64,000 bases of DNA from Zeugodacus cucurbitae (GCF_028554725.1 NC_071669.1:7154501-7218500); one strand, 5' to 3'; shown: positions 32,561-46,126, numbered from the stretch's first letter. Numbers and translations: made by a program. Notes: a model not told the origin generated them from the letters alone.

Positions 32561-35516
32561 TGTCGAAAAGTAATTATCGGATCAATTTCAAATCCTGACT
32601 ACCCCTAACCCCTTAATTGGTCACCTGATCGGATTTGTGGCCCGAGTTTCTTTTTTAGGTCTTTTTTAACAAGAAACGTTAGGTGAACCTAATATCACCA
32701 CCCTAACTGGATCCTATTGATTTGAATATAACTCTATTATGTCTTTTAGTAGTCACATGATTTCATTCAACCTTTTGTGCGATCTTTTTTAGTCCAGTAC
32801 CCTCAGTCTTTCAGATTTAATTTCTCTGAATATATTAGTTTTTATATGTACCCATTCACTCGCTTGGCTTACTTTGGATTTATACGGATAATACTATGTA
32901 TTAACTACTAACGATATCTCGTCTCAAAAACCTTTTGACGTTAAATATTTTCATTTACTCTGCTTGTTTTTTCAACTTCGTAAATCTTGTATATGACTTT
33001 TTTGTTGTACTTTCGATGTTGCAGCGAAATTACTCCCTCAAACTAGACACGCGTGCAGTTTTGGTTATCGAAGCAAAAAGAAAACAACCATTTTGTTGCA
33101 TGTTGCAAGTTTTGTATGGTTGCCGCAGCGGTTGATTGCTACAAGTTGCCTGAGGTATGTTAAAAAAACAAGTGGACCAGAGAATCGAGAACAAAACAGC
33201 TTGCGTTGTTAGTCAGGTTGCTGGAGGTGATAATATTTTTTATGAATAATTTAAGCATTTGTTTTGTTTGTGGAGTTGTTTGTTTTTAGTGAGAACTCTT
33301 TTTATACTACAAATTCGTCAGAACATCTATCACTCGAATATTATAGAGAGAGCTTGTTAACATGCTGACACTTTCTTACGATCAGTTCAGTTTCTTCCTC
33401 TTTATATACATAATACCGACTTTTATACTTTAGTTAGGTTATTCGACTTTCATATACATTTATAGGCATTCATCTTTAAAGAAAGGAAAGGCTCAAGGCA
33501 TTTGTCGCAGAACAGGTGCCATTAAAGCTATTTACTGAGGATCTATGAGTAAATATTTAATACATTCTTTCAGAGGAGGTCAGAGAATTTGTAGACTATA
33601 CCAAATGAAACGTTGCCTACATTTAGGCTTACTTTCTAATATACATATACTGCTAATTCTAAAGAAATTATGCAAATGGCACTGGAATTAAGCTAAGCAG
33701 AGCATTACCAAAAATCTTCTTAACTGTCCATATGTAATCCTCGCATTTCTGAATACCAGAAAAGGTCATTTAGCCTAAATGTAGACAACATTTTCTAGCT
33801 GAAATGTATTTCAACATTTATGTCGTTAATTTGAAACGTGAAATGCAGGCTCTTTATACTTGAAGGTCTTCAAAAATTATTTAGAACATGTGCTACTTAT
33901 TTTTCAAAACCCAAATATATGACCACTTTTAGCTAAAAATGATTTTCAACATTTCTCACGTTTCTCATTTTCATTTTGGACATTATTTGGTTAAGAAATA
34001 TGCAACAAAATAATATTTATTATACTTTACGCCGCACATTTTTAAGTATTTATCGCCGAACTATAAATTAAGCGAACAAAGGTTATTTTGCGAATCGATT
34101 TTCAACACTGTGTCAAAGAAATAATGCGCACACCTGCGAAGGTTATAAAAGCCAATCCGGTATGCGTGCAAGAGAAAGCACATGGGTCACATACATAGCT
34201 GGTCTATATGAGTATGTGTGTTTTCGCAATAAATATCCCTGCGCAAGTTATTTTGGCGCTCTTCTGGGTTAATTAATATTACACTAGGTATTACGGTAGA
34301 TAAATTCAAAGTTGAAAATTGTTAAAAAACAACAAAAACAACATGGTGCCCATGTTAGCCAATGAAAAGTCAAAAGCAAGCCCGTTAAGGAAGCAATCGC
34401 CGCAGAAAATATACGCAAACTTTTGCACCGACAAAAACTTTTGCGGCAATAAATTCTCAACGAAACGGTACAAAATAAAAGGACGTCAGCAAAAATGGTT
34501 GCCGTAAAAGAGCGGAAAAAGCAAAAAGCAGAAAAATAAAAGAAGAAAGAAATGAATTGAATAGCAAATAGCAAGTCAATAGAGTCATTTGGCGTTAACA
34601 CATAACCATGGCGTTACGAATGTGGGTTACGTATACGCCATGGTGGCTGAGGCTACTTAGCTGTGTGTAAGAGAAGATGTACGTGTGTTAGTGTTTGGTT
34701 ATCCAAATGCAGTTTGTGGCAAGGTGTGTGCTGCAGCAGCAGTGGCGTCCAGCTGTGGCCTTGACATTTTCACTTTTCAATTGCACTCAAGTCTGCGCAT
34801 AAATTCAATTGTAAGCGCTGTTGTAAGTGTGTGCTTTAATTGTCTTTTTTGGCGCATCGGTTTCTGCGTTGCATTAATGAAGGGTCAATTTCAAATAATT
34901 TCATTTTGATAGACGTATTTGCATAGAATATATTAGAGAATATATTCGATTCATAAATATTAAAAATTTGTATTTCGAGTTATATAATAATCTTTTGATA
35001 AAATAAATTTTTCTAGAAATCAATTTCAATTTTTAATTTTTCATGCCTTTCATAGAACTATTAGTGACTGAAATGTTATACAATGATATTGATATTTTTG
35101 TTAGGAATGTTTGCGGCATGACTATAACAATTGCATTGCTTTGTGGCAGCTGACCTCGTTCGTGTTGCCAAGTTTAAAATCACAAAAAAGTATCAATTGT
35201 AGTGCATTAAAATTATTACTTCCGCCATCATTTGAGATATAGCTTAATCTTTGAGTAAGTCAAATAGCGCGGAAATTTATACTGTATTGAATTTATAGGC
35301 GAATGAGTTTAAATCTGAAAAAATAGTGGACTTTTCCAGAAATATTTTCCATATTTCCATATTTGTTTTTGTTTGTCATAAGAAGCTGGTAAAGATGCTT
35401 TAATCGAGGAAATTGATCAGTTAGCTCCTATGCGAAAAGGCTATTAGGTAATTATAATAAATATCACGGCATTATCTACAGAAAATATTATTTTTTGTAA
35501 TACTTATCCCTTCCCG
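32561..35516. other. Non-coding stretch
   Basis: No gene is recognised. It contains the small inverted-repeat element at 33612-33789. TATAAAA at 34144-34150 has no convincing frame behind it. Open frames near 34300-34600 are compositionally simple. Confidence 0.5.
33612..33789. mobile_element. 178-bp MITE with 18-bp inverted ends
   Basis: GTTGCCTACATTTAGGCT at 33612-33629 is matched 17/18 by the inverted copy AGCCTAAATGTAGACAAC at 33772-33789. The ends may extend into flanking AAA(T/C). The same end sequence forms a 69-bp hairpin at 39189-39257 and a single end at 51118-51135. No coding sequence and no clear target duplication were seen. Confidence 0.65.
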
Positions 35517-36645
35517 CTTTTTTGCTATTTACTCAATTATTTATAACAAGTGTTACAGTGATCGGATTTGGTTCAAATATGCGCCGTTTCGTTCGATAAT
35601 CTTTTTCCATCTAGACGGCAACTTCATACTGCCCCCTCGTAGAAGCCTCCCTCCTTATTTGCAAAGAGCTCGGACAGCCACGCCTCACAAGCCTCTTTTG
35701 AGTTGAACTTTACACCACCACGGGCGTTCGCCATGGACAGGAACAGGTGGTAATCTCTTGGCGCTATGTCCGGGGTATATGGTGCTCCGAGCTCCCGTAG
35801 CTTCTGACGAATCATCAACGAAATGGTCTGGCGTTGTCCTGGTGGAACACTATACCCTTCCTGTTGGCCAATTCTGGACGCTTCTGGTCGATCGCCTGCT
35901 TCAAGCGGTCCAGTTGTTCGCAGTAGATGTTAGAATTATGCTTCTGGCCAAATGATAGAAGCTCATAGTGGATGATTCCCTTCCAATCCCACGAAATACA
36001 CAGCAAAACCTTTCTGGCCGTCAATCCCGGCTTGGCCACTGTTTGGGACGATTAACCGGTCTTCGACCACGACCGTTTTCGCTTAATATTGTCGTTTGTG
36101 ATTCATTTTTGGTCGCCAATCAGCATCCGCTTCAAAAATGGGACGATTTCGTTACGTTTCAGCAGCTTATCGCAAGCGTTGACTTGGTCCAGAAGGTTTT
36201 TTTGGTTTTTTTTAGGTTCCCCATCTCCTGGGCGATGTAACGAGAAGCCACATGTCGGTCTAACTCGATGTTTTCCATGATTTGATAGGTATTCGTCGTC
36301 ACAGGTCTTCCGCCGGCTGGCTTATCCATGGTGTCGTTTTCACCCGCTCTGAATCGTCGAAACCATTCCTCTGCAGGCCGAAGTGATAGAATACCATCCC
36401 CAAAACACTATTAATCTCACGGAATGTTTCTCTAGCGGATTTGCCCTTAACGATGGAATACTTTAATATAGCGCGAATTTCGGCGTTAGTGAACTCCATG
36501 TTTACACGTCTATAACTGTTGAACGCAATATCCAAAGTAATCATGCATTTCGTCGTTTTGTAGATGTATAGTATTGCCAGATATGAGGTCTGTAGCGATT
36601 TATACATAACCGCGAAATTCAAAAGACAAAAAGGCGGAAGGGAGA
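35517..36645 (-). mobile_element. mariner, near full length but inactive
   Basis: Flanked by TA on both sides, with inverted ends (T)TCCCTTCCCGC... at the left and CGGAAGGGAGA at the right. Length is about 1.13 kb, slightly short for a mariner. The minus strand encodes transposase pieces: MEFTNAEIRAILKYSIVKGK, then ARETFREINSVLG, ENIELDRHVAS, MAKPGLTARKVLL, QLDRLKQAIDQKRPELANRK, FHQDNARP and TPDIAPRDYHLF. Of the DD34D catalytic residues the second (HQDNARP) and third (PRDYHLF) survive. Around the first, GDEKW has become GDQK-stop. Frameshifts also occur near the N-terminus, and a deletion between the second and third Asp removes the usual residues before PYTPD. The subfamily is not determined. 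Confidence 0.92.
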
Positions 36646-36646
36646 T

Positions 36647-39600
36647 AATATCCCAATATGTATATATATTGGAAATGAAGGTCTATCATAATACAGTATC
36701 GTACAGTTATATAATACGAACTCTAAATTAAGCTTTGTCAGTTATTTTTTTTTTTTAATATGGTATGATTTGCTCTTATTTGTATTAACGTTTAGAAAAG
36801 ATTTATTATTTAGCTTAAAAACTTTTTAAAAAATTAAAGAAAAATATTAAAATTTAGCGAAAAAATAAAAATAAAATTTATTTTCATGGTGCTCAAGAAT
36901 CTGAAATTACTGTTGGACCCTGAAATCATTTTATCCAAATTATTTAAATGCATTGTGCTTGAACGATATATATTTTTTTGTCATACTATAATAGGAGTGT
37001 CAAATTTACGCTACGATGTGAGCTTCTAAATAATTATTAGAATTTAATTATCTTTTTTTCTTCAACATATTTTATTTAACATTAGCTAGGTAATTCACTA
37101 ATCTACTACGTAATCTAAACATAAGTCTAACTATAAACACAATAAACACTTCATGCAATGCAATTTACTTTAAATTATAAACAAATAAACATTATTTTTA
37201 TTTGCAATCACTTAGGTGTTTATGGTTATGAGCATGCATAAAACGATATCAGTTGCAGCCGAGAGTAGCAGCACAATCAATAATCGATGCGAGAAAAACT
37301 ATTTCAAGCATTTTACACGCACGCATTTCCGAGACATTCCCAAGCACCAACAGGGGGGGGACCGAAGCTTTTGTATGAGAATGTGTGAAAGTATGTAGTG
37401 GAACAGACGCCGCTATTGGCATTTATGCTCACGCCATTGCTCTGCAAATAAATATTTATAAGTGTATGTTAGTGGCGGAGTGTACTGCTTTGCCTCATAG
37501 CTTCGGTGTTGGTGGCATGCAGTGTGTCATGTCTGCGAAGTCATCAAAGAAGCAGTGTATAAAGTGTAGCACAACGCCAAACACCTGGAAATGTCTAAGT
37601 CAAGTGTATGAATTGAATTCCAACGATGCAGCAGTGTTGCTAGCGCAGCTTTTGTAGGAAATGCTTCTGAAAAAAATAAAAAAAAATATTCTTTTCCACT
37701 CATATGTGCCACTAACAACTCGCTTTTTTGCATAAAATATTTGCCTTCTCTACACTTGATTCTTCACTTTGTCTACCTTTACTGTCTATAACTTCGACAT
37801 ATGTGTGCTATGCGAATGCGATAGCTCTTCAGCAGTATGCAAAAATTGTGTGACATATGAACCTTTCAATTTTTTACTTCAACATTATCAATAACAACAA
37901 CAAAACAACTAAGTTAGAGTTTATAAATTGTAGCTGTGCTGTAGCGTAACTGTAACTATAACTGTATTGTGGGCAATGCTAAACAAGTGATAAACATGAT
38001 AAAGGGCACACCTGCTAGCGGTCTGTCAACAGTGATGGTTGTTGTTGTTTTTTAGCTACTGTATTCTGTATTCGGTTTTGGCTGCTACCTTACGTGTATA
38101 ACATAACGGTTGTATGTTGGAAGGTGCAAATAGAAATGACAAATTTGTAGTAGTAACTAGGCAAAAGGGATTTTAAACGACTTCAGAAGTCTATTCTGCT
38201 ATTTGAACACAATATAAGTTTAAGAAATAACTTAGATAAAAGTGAAGTTAGTTGACGAATTCAATTTGTAGAATGCTGACAGAGGTACATTAGATCAGAA
38301 ATGGTTCACATTATTGTTTCAGAATCTCTCTCTGATCCTACTATTACGCCTCACTCTTTAAGAAATCTCGTTGCTCTCTATTACAGTCGGACGTATCTAA
38401 AATAGAGCTGAAGGTTTGTAAAGAAAGCAAAAAAATAAAAATTGAAAATAAAAGAGATCAATAATTTCTAACCCGTCTACAAATCTTTGAGAATCAAGAA
38501 TATTATTTATAGAAACTTATAAATCTAAAATCACCTCATTTTACCAACAATTATTCGTCAATCACTCTTTAACAACTCTAAAACGCGTCTCAGTTCAAAC
38601 AAATAGAAATTCAAAAAATATCAACAACAACAAATAACTATCAACGCAAACATCAAATATTGTAAATAACATCAGTCATCTGTGGCAGCAACAACGTGTT
38701 ATTTGACAACGGCTGTGGCATGCAACGCACTACCGGCAGCACTTGTGGCATGGCAGACAGCTTTATTGCCTAGCAAATCGATGCTTGATGCGGTGAATGC
38801 AGCGAAGTTGAGCTGCCGGCGGCACTTTAACTGCATTAATAAAGGAATATGTGTGTGCGTTTGAAGTGTAAATATCTAACGGTATATTTATTTCTGTATG
38901 ACGGTATGAAGAAGCGCTTGTTTTGCTTCTTGAAATGTGAAGGGATTATCTGTAGATCCTTTGGATTTGTATTATGAATATGGCGTTGAAATATTTAGAA
39001 ATGTAGGTGTTATATATGGCTTCTTACCTCGTGGATTATTGGAGTTATTTATACATATAAGGATGTAAATAAAATTTCATTCTTTTTCAGACCACTGGAG
39101 AACTGGAATTTAGAAAGGAAGTACAATTCTACGAACAAACTCATTTAAAAAGCTGAAAAGCTTGTTGAATCTAAAAAAAGAGGAAACTGTTGCCTACACT
39201 GCGGCGCAAAGTGGAATAGGCTTCACCTTTGTTCATTGCTCCCGAATGTAGGCAACATTTTTCCACATCCACCAACAAGCACCTAAAAACAGTATTTTAC
39301 ATTTATAAAAAATGCGAAAAACATACAACAGAAGCATCAGAGTGCTGTCTGCGCACTTTCAAGAATAAGTGAATTTCCTAATCATTTCCTCTTTGGTAAA
39401 TACAGCTGTGGTCCAGTGTCACTTCTCTTTATTTTTTTGTACCTTTTACATGTTACCAGATTAGGGAGCATGAACCGCAGGGCATTTGTATGTGTATTTT
39501 TCCTATCAGGAGTTTGTTAAAAATGCTTTTCTTACAAACTCGCCACTATGCATTATCATAAAGACAGTCCATTTATGGTTATTACAGAGAGTAGTACTTT

Positions 39601-41907
39601 ACATTGTGTAAGTTGATATAAGAAGCGCAGGTGAACAAATTGGCGTTGTCATATAAAAAACTAAAGTTTTTATAGAGTACAGTTTTTTCGAACTAAAAAA
39701 GCTTTCTAAAATTATAAAAGTATTTTTGCAACACTGGTCTTTCGTCTCTTGCTTTGACTTGTAAAAAATATTGTTATTAATATTTTTCTTTTTTTTTTAT
39801 AAAAAATTATATTACATGCTTAATGCCATTCGCTTCAATATTCATACGTCTACTATACGAATTTCTTTCATTTTTTTCTTTCTTTTCTTCACATTTCGTC
39901 TTAACAGCTTAACGCTTTAATATGCAATTACAGTTTATTTTTAATGACTGCCATGGAGTCTTGAGTCAGCTAAGCTCATACATAGCTGTATGCTGATGAA
40001 GACACAGTCAAGTCACAACATAACGTTAGCTTTTACTGCTTTCTTTAGCATACACACGCTCCTCGTCACCCACAATTTTGCTACGCTCTCTTCTATGGTT
40101 CAGTAATGGCAAAACTTCGCTCGAAAAAATACAAATAAGTTTCCCTCTATATGCAAAAAACTACGAAATATTGTCATGAAAATGCATGCGAAAGTTTTAT
40201 CAGCCATTGAAGCAGAAAATTATACACATTTAGTGGCGGTGTATGGTACTTTTTATAAATTTGCTGCTCTCAGTGCGAGTTGAAAAATAATTCTATTAAA
40301 ATAAATATTTGGGTGTATTGCGTAAAAACCGTTATATTTTGTACTTTTTTATCCAATTTGAAGTGGATTTACTGAATGGTCGTCGACTTTTTAATTTTTG
40401 AAGCGTGTTATATGTGTTAGTCAACCTGTAATCTATAGCAATTTTTGTATAAACCTATGGAGAATTCTAAATTTTTACTTGGATCGAACGAAATGTCAAA
40501 TTTTCGATGGTTCAAAGCATGATATGTAGAGACAACTCCCTTAAAATTAACAAACTAGTGTACTATGAAGAGTTCCCCTTGAATGGAGTTTCGTTTCTCT
40601 TTTAATATCTATAGAACTATCAGGTTTATATATCAATCTATTTGCTTTAAATCCTATACTATTTAAATATCATGCAAAAGACAAGTTGTCCTCGGAGGTA
40701 TTCTTCGTTAGATGATGATTTACGTTACATTTTTTATGAAGGAAACATTTCCAATCTTTCCTTTCTCCAATGGGATCAGGAGTACAATCAATTTATCTTC
40801 GAAACACGTTTATGGTTAAGAGGAATCTCTCTCGTATAGCTTGAAGTGCTTCCTCATATGTGTCAGATAAAGCAAAACATATGATACGATATCCCATATC
40901 AGATCCATTGTAGCTGGGTCTTAGCTTTCAACTATGTATCTTTGATAACATTTCCCAGCTTATTAAATTTGGTCCTAGGATGAGGTATGTTTTAATTGTT
41001 TCAAAGTCTAAATATTTTAGAGATCGTTATCGGGTATACTCCAGTGAATAATGGTTCCCAAAATCAAACCTTAATCATAGCAAAAATTTAAAATTGAAGT
41101 TCTCAGATTCTTTAACTTGACGAAGTATAAGAATTTAGAAAAACGAGGACTATAATCGGGGTTCAGAAAAGCTTTCAGCCTTGTTAACTAAATTAGCAAG
41201 TAATTCTTTTACCACTTATGCACCGAAGATTAAGCTGATATATTACCAAAATAACTCTACAATAAACTGATGTTGAACAACTTCAGAAACTAACAAACAA
41301 AAGTTAAGAATTAGTAATAACAAAAATATTTTAAGCTACTGAGCAATGTAAAAGCTCTAAAAAAACATGCCCGCACTAAAAAGAGCGCAACAAAAAAATG
41401 AGAAAATATACAAAATTTAACCAGCAACACTAAAATGTTGCTCACCCACAGGAGCAAAATATGAATACATGTGCAACACTTCACTTTTTCCGCAACACAT
41501 CAGCTGTTGCGCTGGGAAAACTTCATGCACTAAAACAATTACTGGTTGTTGTTGTAGCGTTTTTGCATTTTTCTGCTGTTGGTTGTAGTTTTTGTTTTCA
41601 CTATTTGCGCTGTGAGAAAAAAAAACACAAAATGGTATACACTTGCTGTTGTTAATAACTGTAAACACAATCGCTATGCTCCATTGCCGCCTGACATTTA
41701 AGTAATTTTCATAAATTGCATTCGCGGCTATTAATGTTGAAGGCAAACAATTTTCACACTGGTGAGAAAACAAAATGTTTTCAATGTTTTTATATGCCGG
41801 CAGAGGATAGTAATAGCAAAAAAGCTTTTAAATTATAAAATGTTGCAGCAATATAGTTTTTGCGTGGCTTTAACGCATTTGCTGTGGTGGTTTAAAGAGC
41901 CTTAAGT
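36647..41907. other. Long non-coding stretch
   Basis: No gene is recognised. The DNA is A/T-rich, with short GCA/CAG-rich patches near 38680-38840 whose frames lack motifs. The hairpin MITE at 39189-39257 is the only clear element. Confidence 0.5.
39189..39257. mobile_element. 69-bp hairpin repeat with GTTGCCTACA ends
   Basis: TGTTGCCTACA at 39189-39199 and its exact inverse TGTAGGCAACA at 39247-39257. The right side (CCCGAATGTAGGCAAC then ATTTTT) resembles the right end of the 33612-33789 MITE. Confidence 0.55.
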
Positions 41908-42200
41908 TTGAGTTGAAAGCTTTTCGAAATAAATGTTGTATAAATTTTTAAGACTGTTTAGCGATGAGAATGAGCTTTAAGGGCTTTAAGTTTAATAAAA
42001 GCTTTTGAAAATACATTTATTGTAGATTTAAATTTTTAAAACTAATGAATGAGAATGAGCTTTAAGCTTAACCTAAAAGCTGTTGGATATAAATTTAAAG
42101 ACTTTAAGCTTAATCTTAAGGTTTTTAGAAATAAATTTACTGTGGATATAAAGTTTTACAATTGATTCAGTGATGATTTTATGGAGCTTTAAGCTTGCTT
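41908..42200. repeat. Degenerate ~85-bp tandem repeat with AGCTTTAAG motifs
   Basis: GAGAATGAGCTTTAAG recurs at 41966 and 42051. Around it AAATA(A/C)ATTTA.TGT(G/A)GAT and TTAATAAAAGCTTTT-type pieces repeat three to four times, with drift. Confidence 0.6.
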
Positions 42201-42624
42201 GGATCTTTAACACCCGTTAGTCTCTTAGACAGGCTATCTTTGCTGAGCTTAAACTCATGCAATTCATAAAAAATATTTGACAGTAACATAAATAAAGCTC
42301 GAGAGTCCATAAAGTTGGGATTCGGTTAAAAGTATGACTTCGATAAGGTCAAACTAAGGAATTACGTTGGACTCTCATTTACAAATAGTGGGTTAGTTAA
42401 GCGGTAGTCCCAACCGAAATTTAACTTTAATCAGTAAAGTATGAAAATCGACCAATAAAGCTCTGTAAAAGAACGGAGAGCATAATGAGACATATCCTAA
42501 TGAGTATTTAGTCTGGTTGGAGCTATTACGGGGATAAAAGCTATACCAAACTTGTAAAAGTTTAATTAAAATATTTTATAATATATTTGAATATTTCAAA
42601 CGTTAACAGATCTTCGAATTCAAT

Positions 42625-42812
42625 TAAAAGCTTTTAACGATAATGCCGAGACAGAGCTTCGTAAGCTTTCATAAAAGCTTTAAATAGTTAAAATGTAGTG
42701 TGAGAGCACAGATAGTGGAATGAAATGAAAAGCTTTGAATGATAATGCTGAGATAGAGCTTCGTAAGCTTTCATAAAAGCTTTAAATAGTTAAAATATAG
42801 TGAGAGAGCATT
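42625..42812. repeat. Two tandem copies of a ~102-bp unit
   Basis: TAATGC(C/T)GAGA(C/T)AGAGCTTC starts at 42641 and 42743. Both copies continue GTAAGCTTTCATAAAAGCT, TTAAATAGTTAAAAT(G/A)TAGTG, AGAGCA. Similarity is high, so the duplication is fairly recent. The AAGCTTT theme links it to the array at 41908-42200. Confidence 0.8.
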
Positions 42813-45082
42813 AAAGAGAGTACAAACCCTAATAACATACTAACCCAAATTAAATAAATGGAAAGCTCTGGTCCTTGCGCTACTAAAATTTTATTTTCTA
42901 CAACCTTAACCCTTGGGAGAACCACATATTGAGCACTACCAATCAAAGCCGCCAATAATCTAAATACATACAGGCATTTTTTATGAGCAAAAATGGCTTT
43001 CAAGGGAGAAATCAAAGTCATAAAAAATAAATTCAATAAATAAGCATATGTAAATGGCACTTTAGGTCAATTTAGGGCAGTTGCCGAGCATTAGGAGTTA
43101 ATCCCAAAACAGCTAATATTTTCCGTCAATATTACTTTCAACGGTAATTCAAGCCATTTATTGATTATGTAGCTTTACATAAATATGACAATAATCGGTA
43201 ATTTTCGCAAGTGAATGGCTTTGTAGCGCCTGCCTTGCGTACATATAGCGCCTCTACGTAGAGAGACGAAAAAATTGGCTAAAAAGAAGAGGCGAGAATC
43301 CAGGTTGAGATTTTAACGAGGCGGTGGTGGGAGTGCTTGCCACCGTATATATTTACCGCCTGACGTAAAGCGCGAAACAAGTATCTAAGCGAGCTTTTCC
43401 TACCTTCTAAGGTGTCTTCTGCATCTGAAATTTGCGTGCAGTGGAGTGAAAATGCGGTTAGACGCTACCAGCTCGACCACCAGGTGATCCAGCTCATGAA
43501 TCGCTTCATTGTTGCGTGTCATTGCTTATTAATGTTGTAATTCTGAGCTAATCCAATGGTAGATGCAGATGAGCAATTTCAAATTATGATTATTATTATT
43601 ATGGAGCGCAAGAAAAAATGAAGATGGCAATGCGGAGAGTACTCGTTTACGAAAAAATGTGGGAGAGAAAAAATTTGAAAAATGCGTAACGGTGAAAAAA
43701 GAAATACTAAATTGCGTTGAAGACAACAGGTCACTGTACAACAAAAAATTTAACATAAATAGAAGCTAATGCAGAAGAAGATAAACTCAGGAGATAGCAA
43801 AGCAACAACAGTGTATTGTGGAGTGATACTTAGTGGAGAGTGTTCAAGACTTACCTGAAGCATTAGCAGCTGGCGGCGTATTTAGAGGTGAAGGGAGATA
43901 GCTAAGTGCTGAATAGTGGTTTAATTTACGGGTAAGCTGAAAAATATAGAACATTTATTAGCAGAGAATAATAGATATATTTAAGAAGTGGGGTATAAAG
44001 TAGATTAGTTAAGCAAGGAGCTTTGACATTTTAGTTTCGATATTGTTAAAGAGAAGACATAAATATATTTATTTTGATTTCTAGAGTTAGCTATATACAG
44101 TGGGACTCACTTTCATGTTTCTTACTGCGCTCTAGTGCTCTCATTATCAAAATATTGGAGAGTAGTGAATCGAACATGCAAGTGGCTTAACTCAAATGAT
44201 TTCAGAAGATTGTTATAATATTGAAAAGAGTTATTTAAGATATACCGAGTGGAAACCTGAAAGAGACCCTGAAAATGTATATATTTCACTCCTCTTAGTA
44301 TGACCCGATCTTGCAGAACGCCACCACTACACATACTCCCCAATATTTTAACACACTTACCATACTAGTAAATCCGGACAAAAGAGTACATATTATAAAA
44401 GTAGGCGCGAGGAATTACGACTCTAATGAAAGTTTATGAGGTAAAAAAGAATCCTAACAAACGAAAGAAGAGCAAAAAACCCAGCTCACAAGCAAGTAAG
44501 TACAAAGGCATCACCAGAGTTTATACACACATTCCCATTTACTTTTATACTTATATCGGTTCAGCTATATGTAAATACCATTACATTTTTTTTGGCCGCC
44601 GCTTTGCTGCAACTGAAGTAGAAATAATGGTCAATTGTGCGCAAAAAATGCGGCAATGAAGATTAAAAATTCGTAACTCCACCGGCAACACAAAGCAACT
44701 GCAAAGTAGAGACTAAAAGCGAGCAGAAAGCAAATAATAAAAGAGACTACAACAAAATGCTGCAATAATAGTACAGCTAGCAGGTAGAAGCTATGGCAGA
44801 AAGTTGCAAAAGACCGACAAATCAACACTTGTTGGGCTGCTATTGTTGCTTGGAGCGAAAGTATGCTGGTAAACAGGGTGTGTCGAGATGGTGTAAGGTG
44901 AAGAGCAACTTCTCTTTTTGTTCGAAAATGTTCTTTTCTTGATAATTTAATTGCATAAATAGGTCGCTTTGTATGCGTCTTCTCACATTTACTTTCACAT
45001 CTTAGGCTGTTTTGATTGAGTTGGTCGAGGAAATTTAGACAAAAGACTCTATGATAGACTATAACTAATATATTTTTGAAGT
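42813..45082. other. Non-coding stretch with a GC-richer island
   Basis: No gene is recognised. About 43220-43510 is clearly richer in G+C than its surroundings, with CCGCCTGACGTAAAGCGCG and CAGCTCGACCACCAGGTGAT. It has no long frame, so a regulatory region or non-coding exon is possible but unproven. Confidence 0.45.
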
Positions 45083-45089
45083 AACTGTA

Positions 45090-45796
45090 CGTACGCCGAT
45101 GATATTGATATCATCGGAAGCAACAACCGCGCCGTTTGTTCTGATTTTTCCCGCATGGATAAGGAGGCGAAGCAAATGGGTCTGGAGGTGAATGAGGACA
45201 AGACGAAATATCTCCTGTCATCAAGCAAACAGTCGGCGCATTCGCGTCTTGGCTCCCACGTCACTGTTGACAGTCATAACTTCGAGGTCGTAGATAATTT
45301 CGTATACCTGGGAACCAGCATCAACAACACGAACAATGTCAGCCTCGGAATCCAGCGCAGAATAACTCTTGCCAACAGGTGCTACTTTGGACTGAGTAAG
45401 CAGGAGTTTTCGAGAGGAAAATTTTGCGCAAGATTTATGGTCGTCAGAACATTGGCAACGGCGAATACCGCAGACGATGGAACGATGAGCTGTACGAGTT
45501 ATACGACGACATTGACATAGTTCAGCGAATAAAAAGACAGCGGCTACGCTGGCTAGGTCATGTTGTCCGAATGGACGAAATCGCTCCAGCCCTGAAAGTG
45601 TTCGATGCAGTACCCGCCGGAGGAAGCCGAGGAAGGGGAAGGCCTCCACTCCGTTGGAAGAACCAGGTGGAGAGCGACCTGGTTACACTTGGGATCTCCA
45701 ACTGGCGCCGAACTGCGAAGGAGAGAGAGAAGTGGCGCACTATCGTCGATTCGGCTATAACCGGCTAAACGGTTGCAAGGTCAATCACATACATAC
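45090..45796 (+). mobile_element. RTE-like LINE 3' tail starting at the RT catalytic box
   Basis: This copy reaches furthest upstream: it starts at the reverse-transcriptase motif YADDIDIIG (45092 on). A frame then runs through SNNRAVCSDFSRMDKEAKQM, GLEVNEDKTKYLLSSSKQSA, NFEVVDNFVYLGTSI and RRITLANRCYFGLS. About 130 bp are then missing (the KLYKSLIIPVLLYG part), which shifts the frame. The rest resumes at 45424 with RKIYGRQNIG, RRRWNDELYELYDDIDIVQR and LRWLGHVVRMDE, and ends in TIVDSAITG. The tail is CACATACATAC. AACTGTA flanks it at 45083-45089 and 45797-45803, a probable 7-bp target duplication. Not functional. Confidence 0.9.
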
Positions 45797-45875
45797 AACT
45801 GTAAAGAATGGAGATACTATTTTTTCTGTTCTTTATTTACATTTTTTAGGTATTTTTTGCCTTGATCTAAGTTGG

Positions 45876-46126
45876 ACTATAGAGTCTACAACACCGCGCC
45901 ATTCCACCAGCGGGTACTGCGTCGAACACTTTCAATGTCGTCGTATAACTCGTACAGCTCATCGTTCCATCGTCTACGGTATTCACCGTTCCATTGTTTA
46001 AGGGACCGCAAATCTTCCGAAAAACTTTTCTCTCGAAAACTCCCAGTGTCGCCTCATCGGATGTTTACTTCGACGGTAGTAGGATAGGAATGATGAGGGA
46101 CTTGTAGAGTGCTGATAGTTTTTGCT
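45876..46126 (-). mobile_element. RTE-like LINE fragment in inverted orientation to its neighbour
   Basis: On the minus strand it carries diverged matches to CTCTACAAGTC..CATCATTCC, CATCCGATGAG, GGAGTTTTCGAGAG, then the GAATACCGTAGACGATGGAA segment and DAVPAGG. Internal pieces are deleted. A ~52-bp stretch (45918-45969) is nearly the exact complement of 45462-45513 in the neighbouring copy, so the two face each other as an inverted pair about 80 bp apart. Confidence 0.85.

Noticed and set aside
41417..41773. 118-codon minus-strand ORF
   Set aside because: Q/N-rich from CAA runs, no motif, and an opposite-strand frame is also open.
43441..43510. tRNA-like A-box wording on the minus strand (GAGCTGGTAGCG)
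   Set aside because: No B box at the right spacing and no cloverleaf; dropped as chance similarity.
45221..45649. 142-codon minus-strand ORF
   Set aside because: Antisense shadow of the RTE-like LINE tail at 45090-45796.
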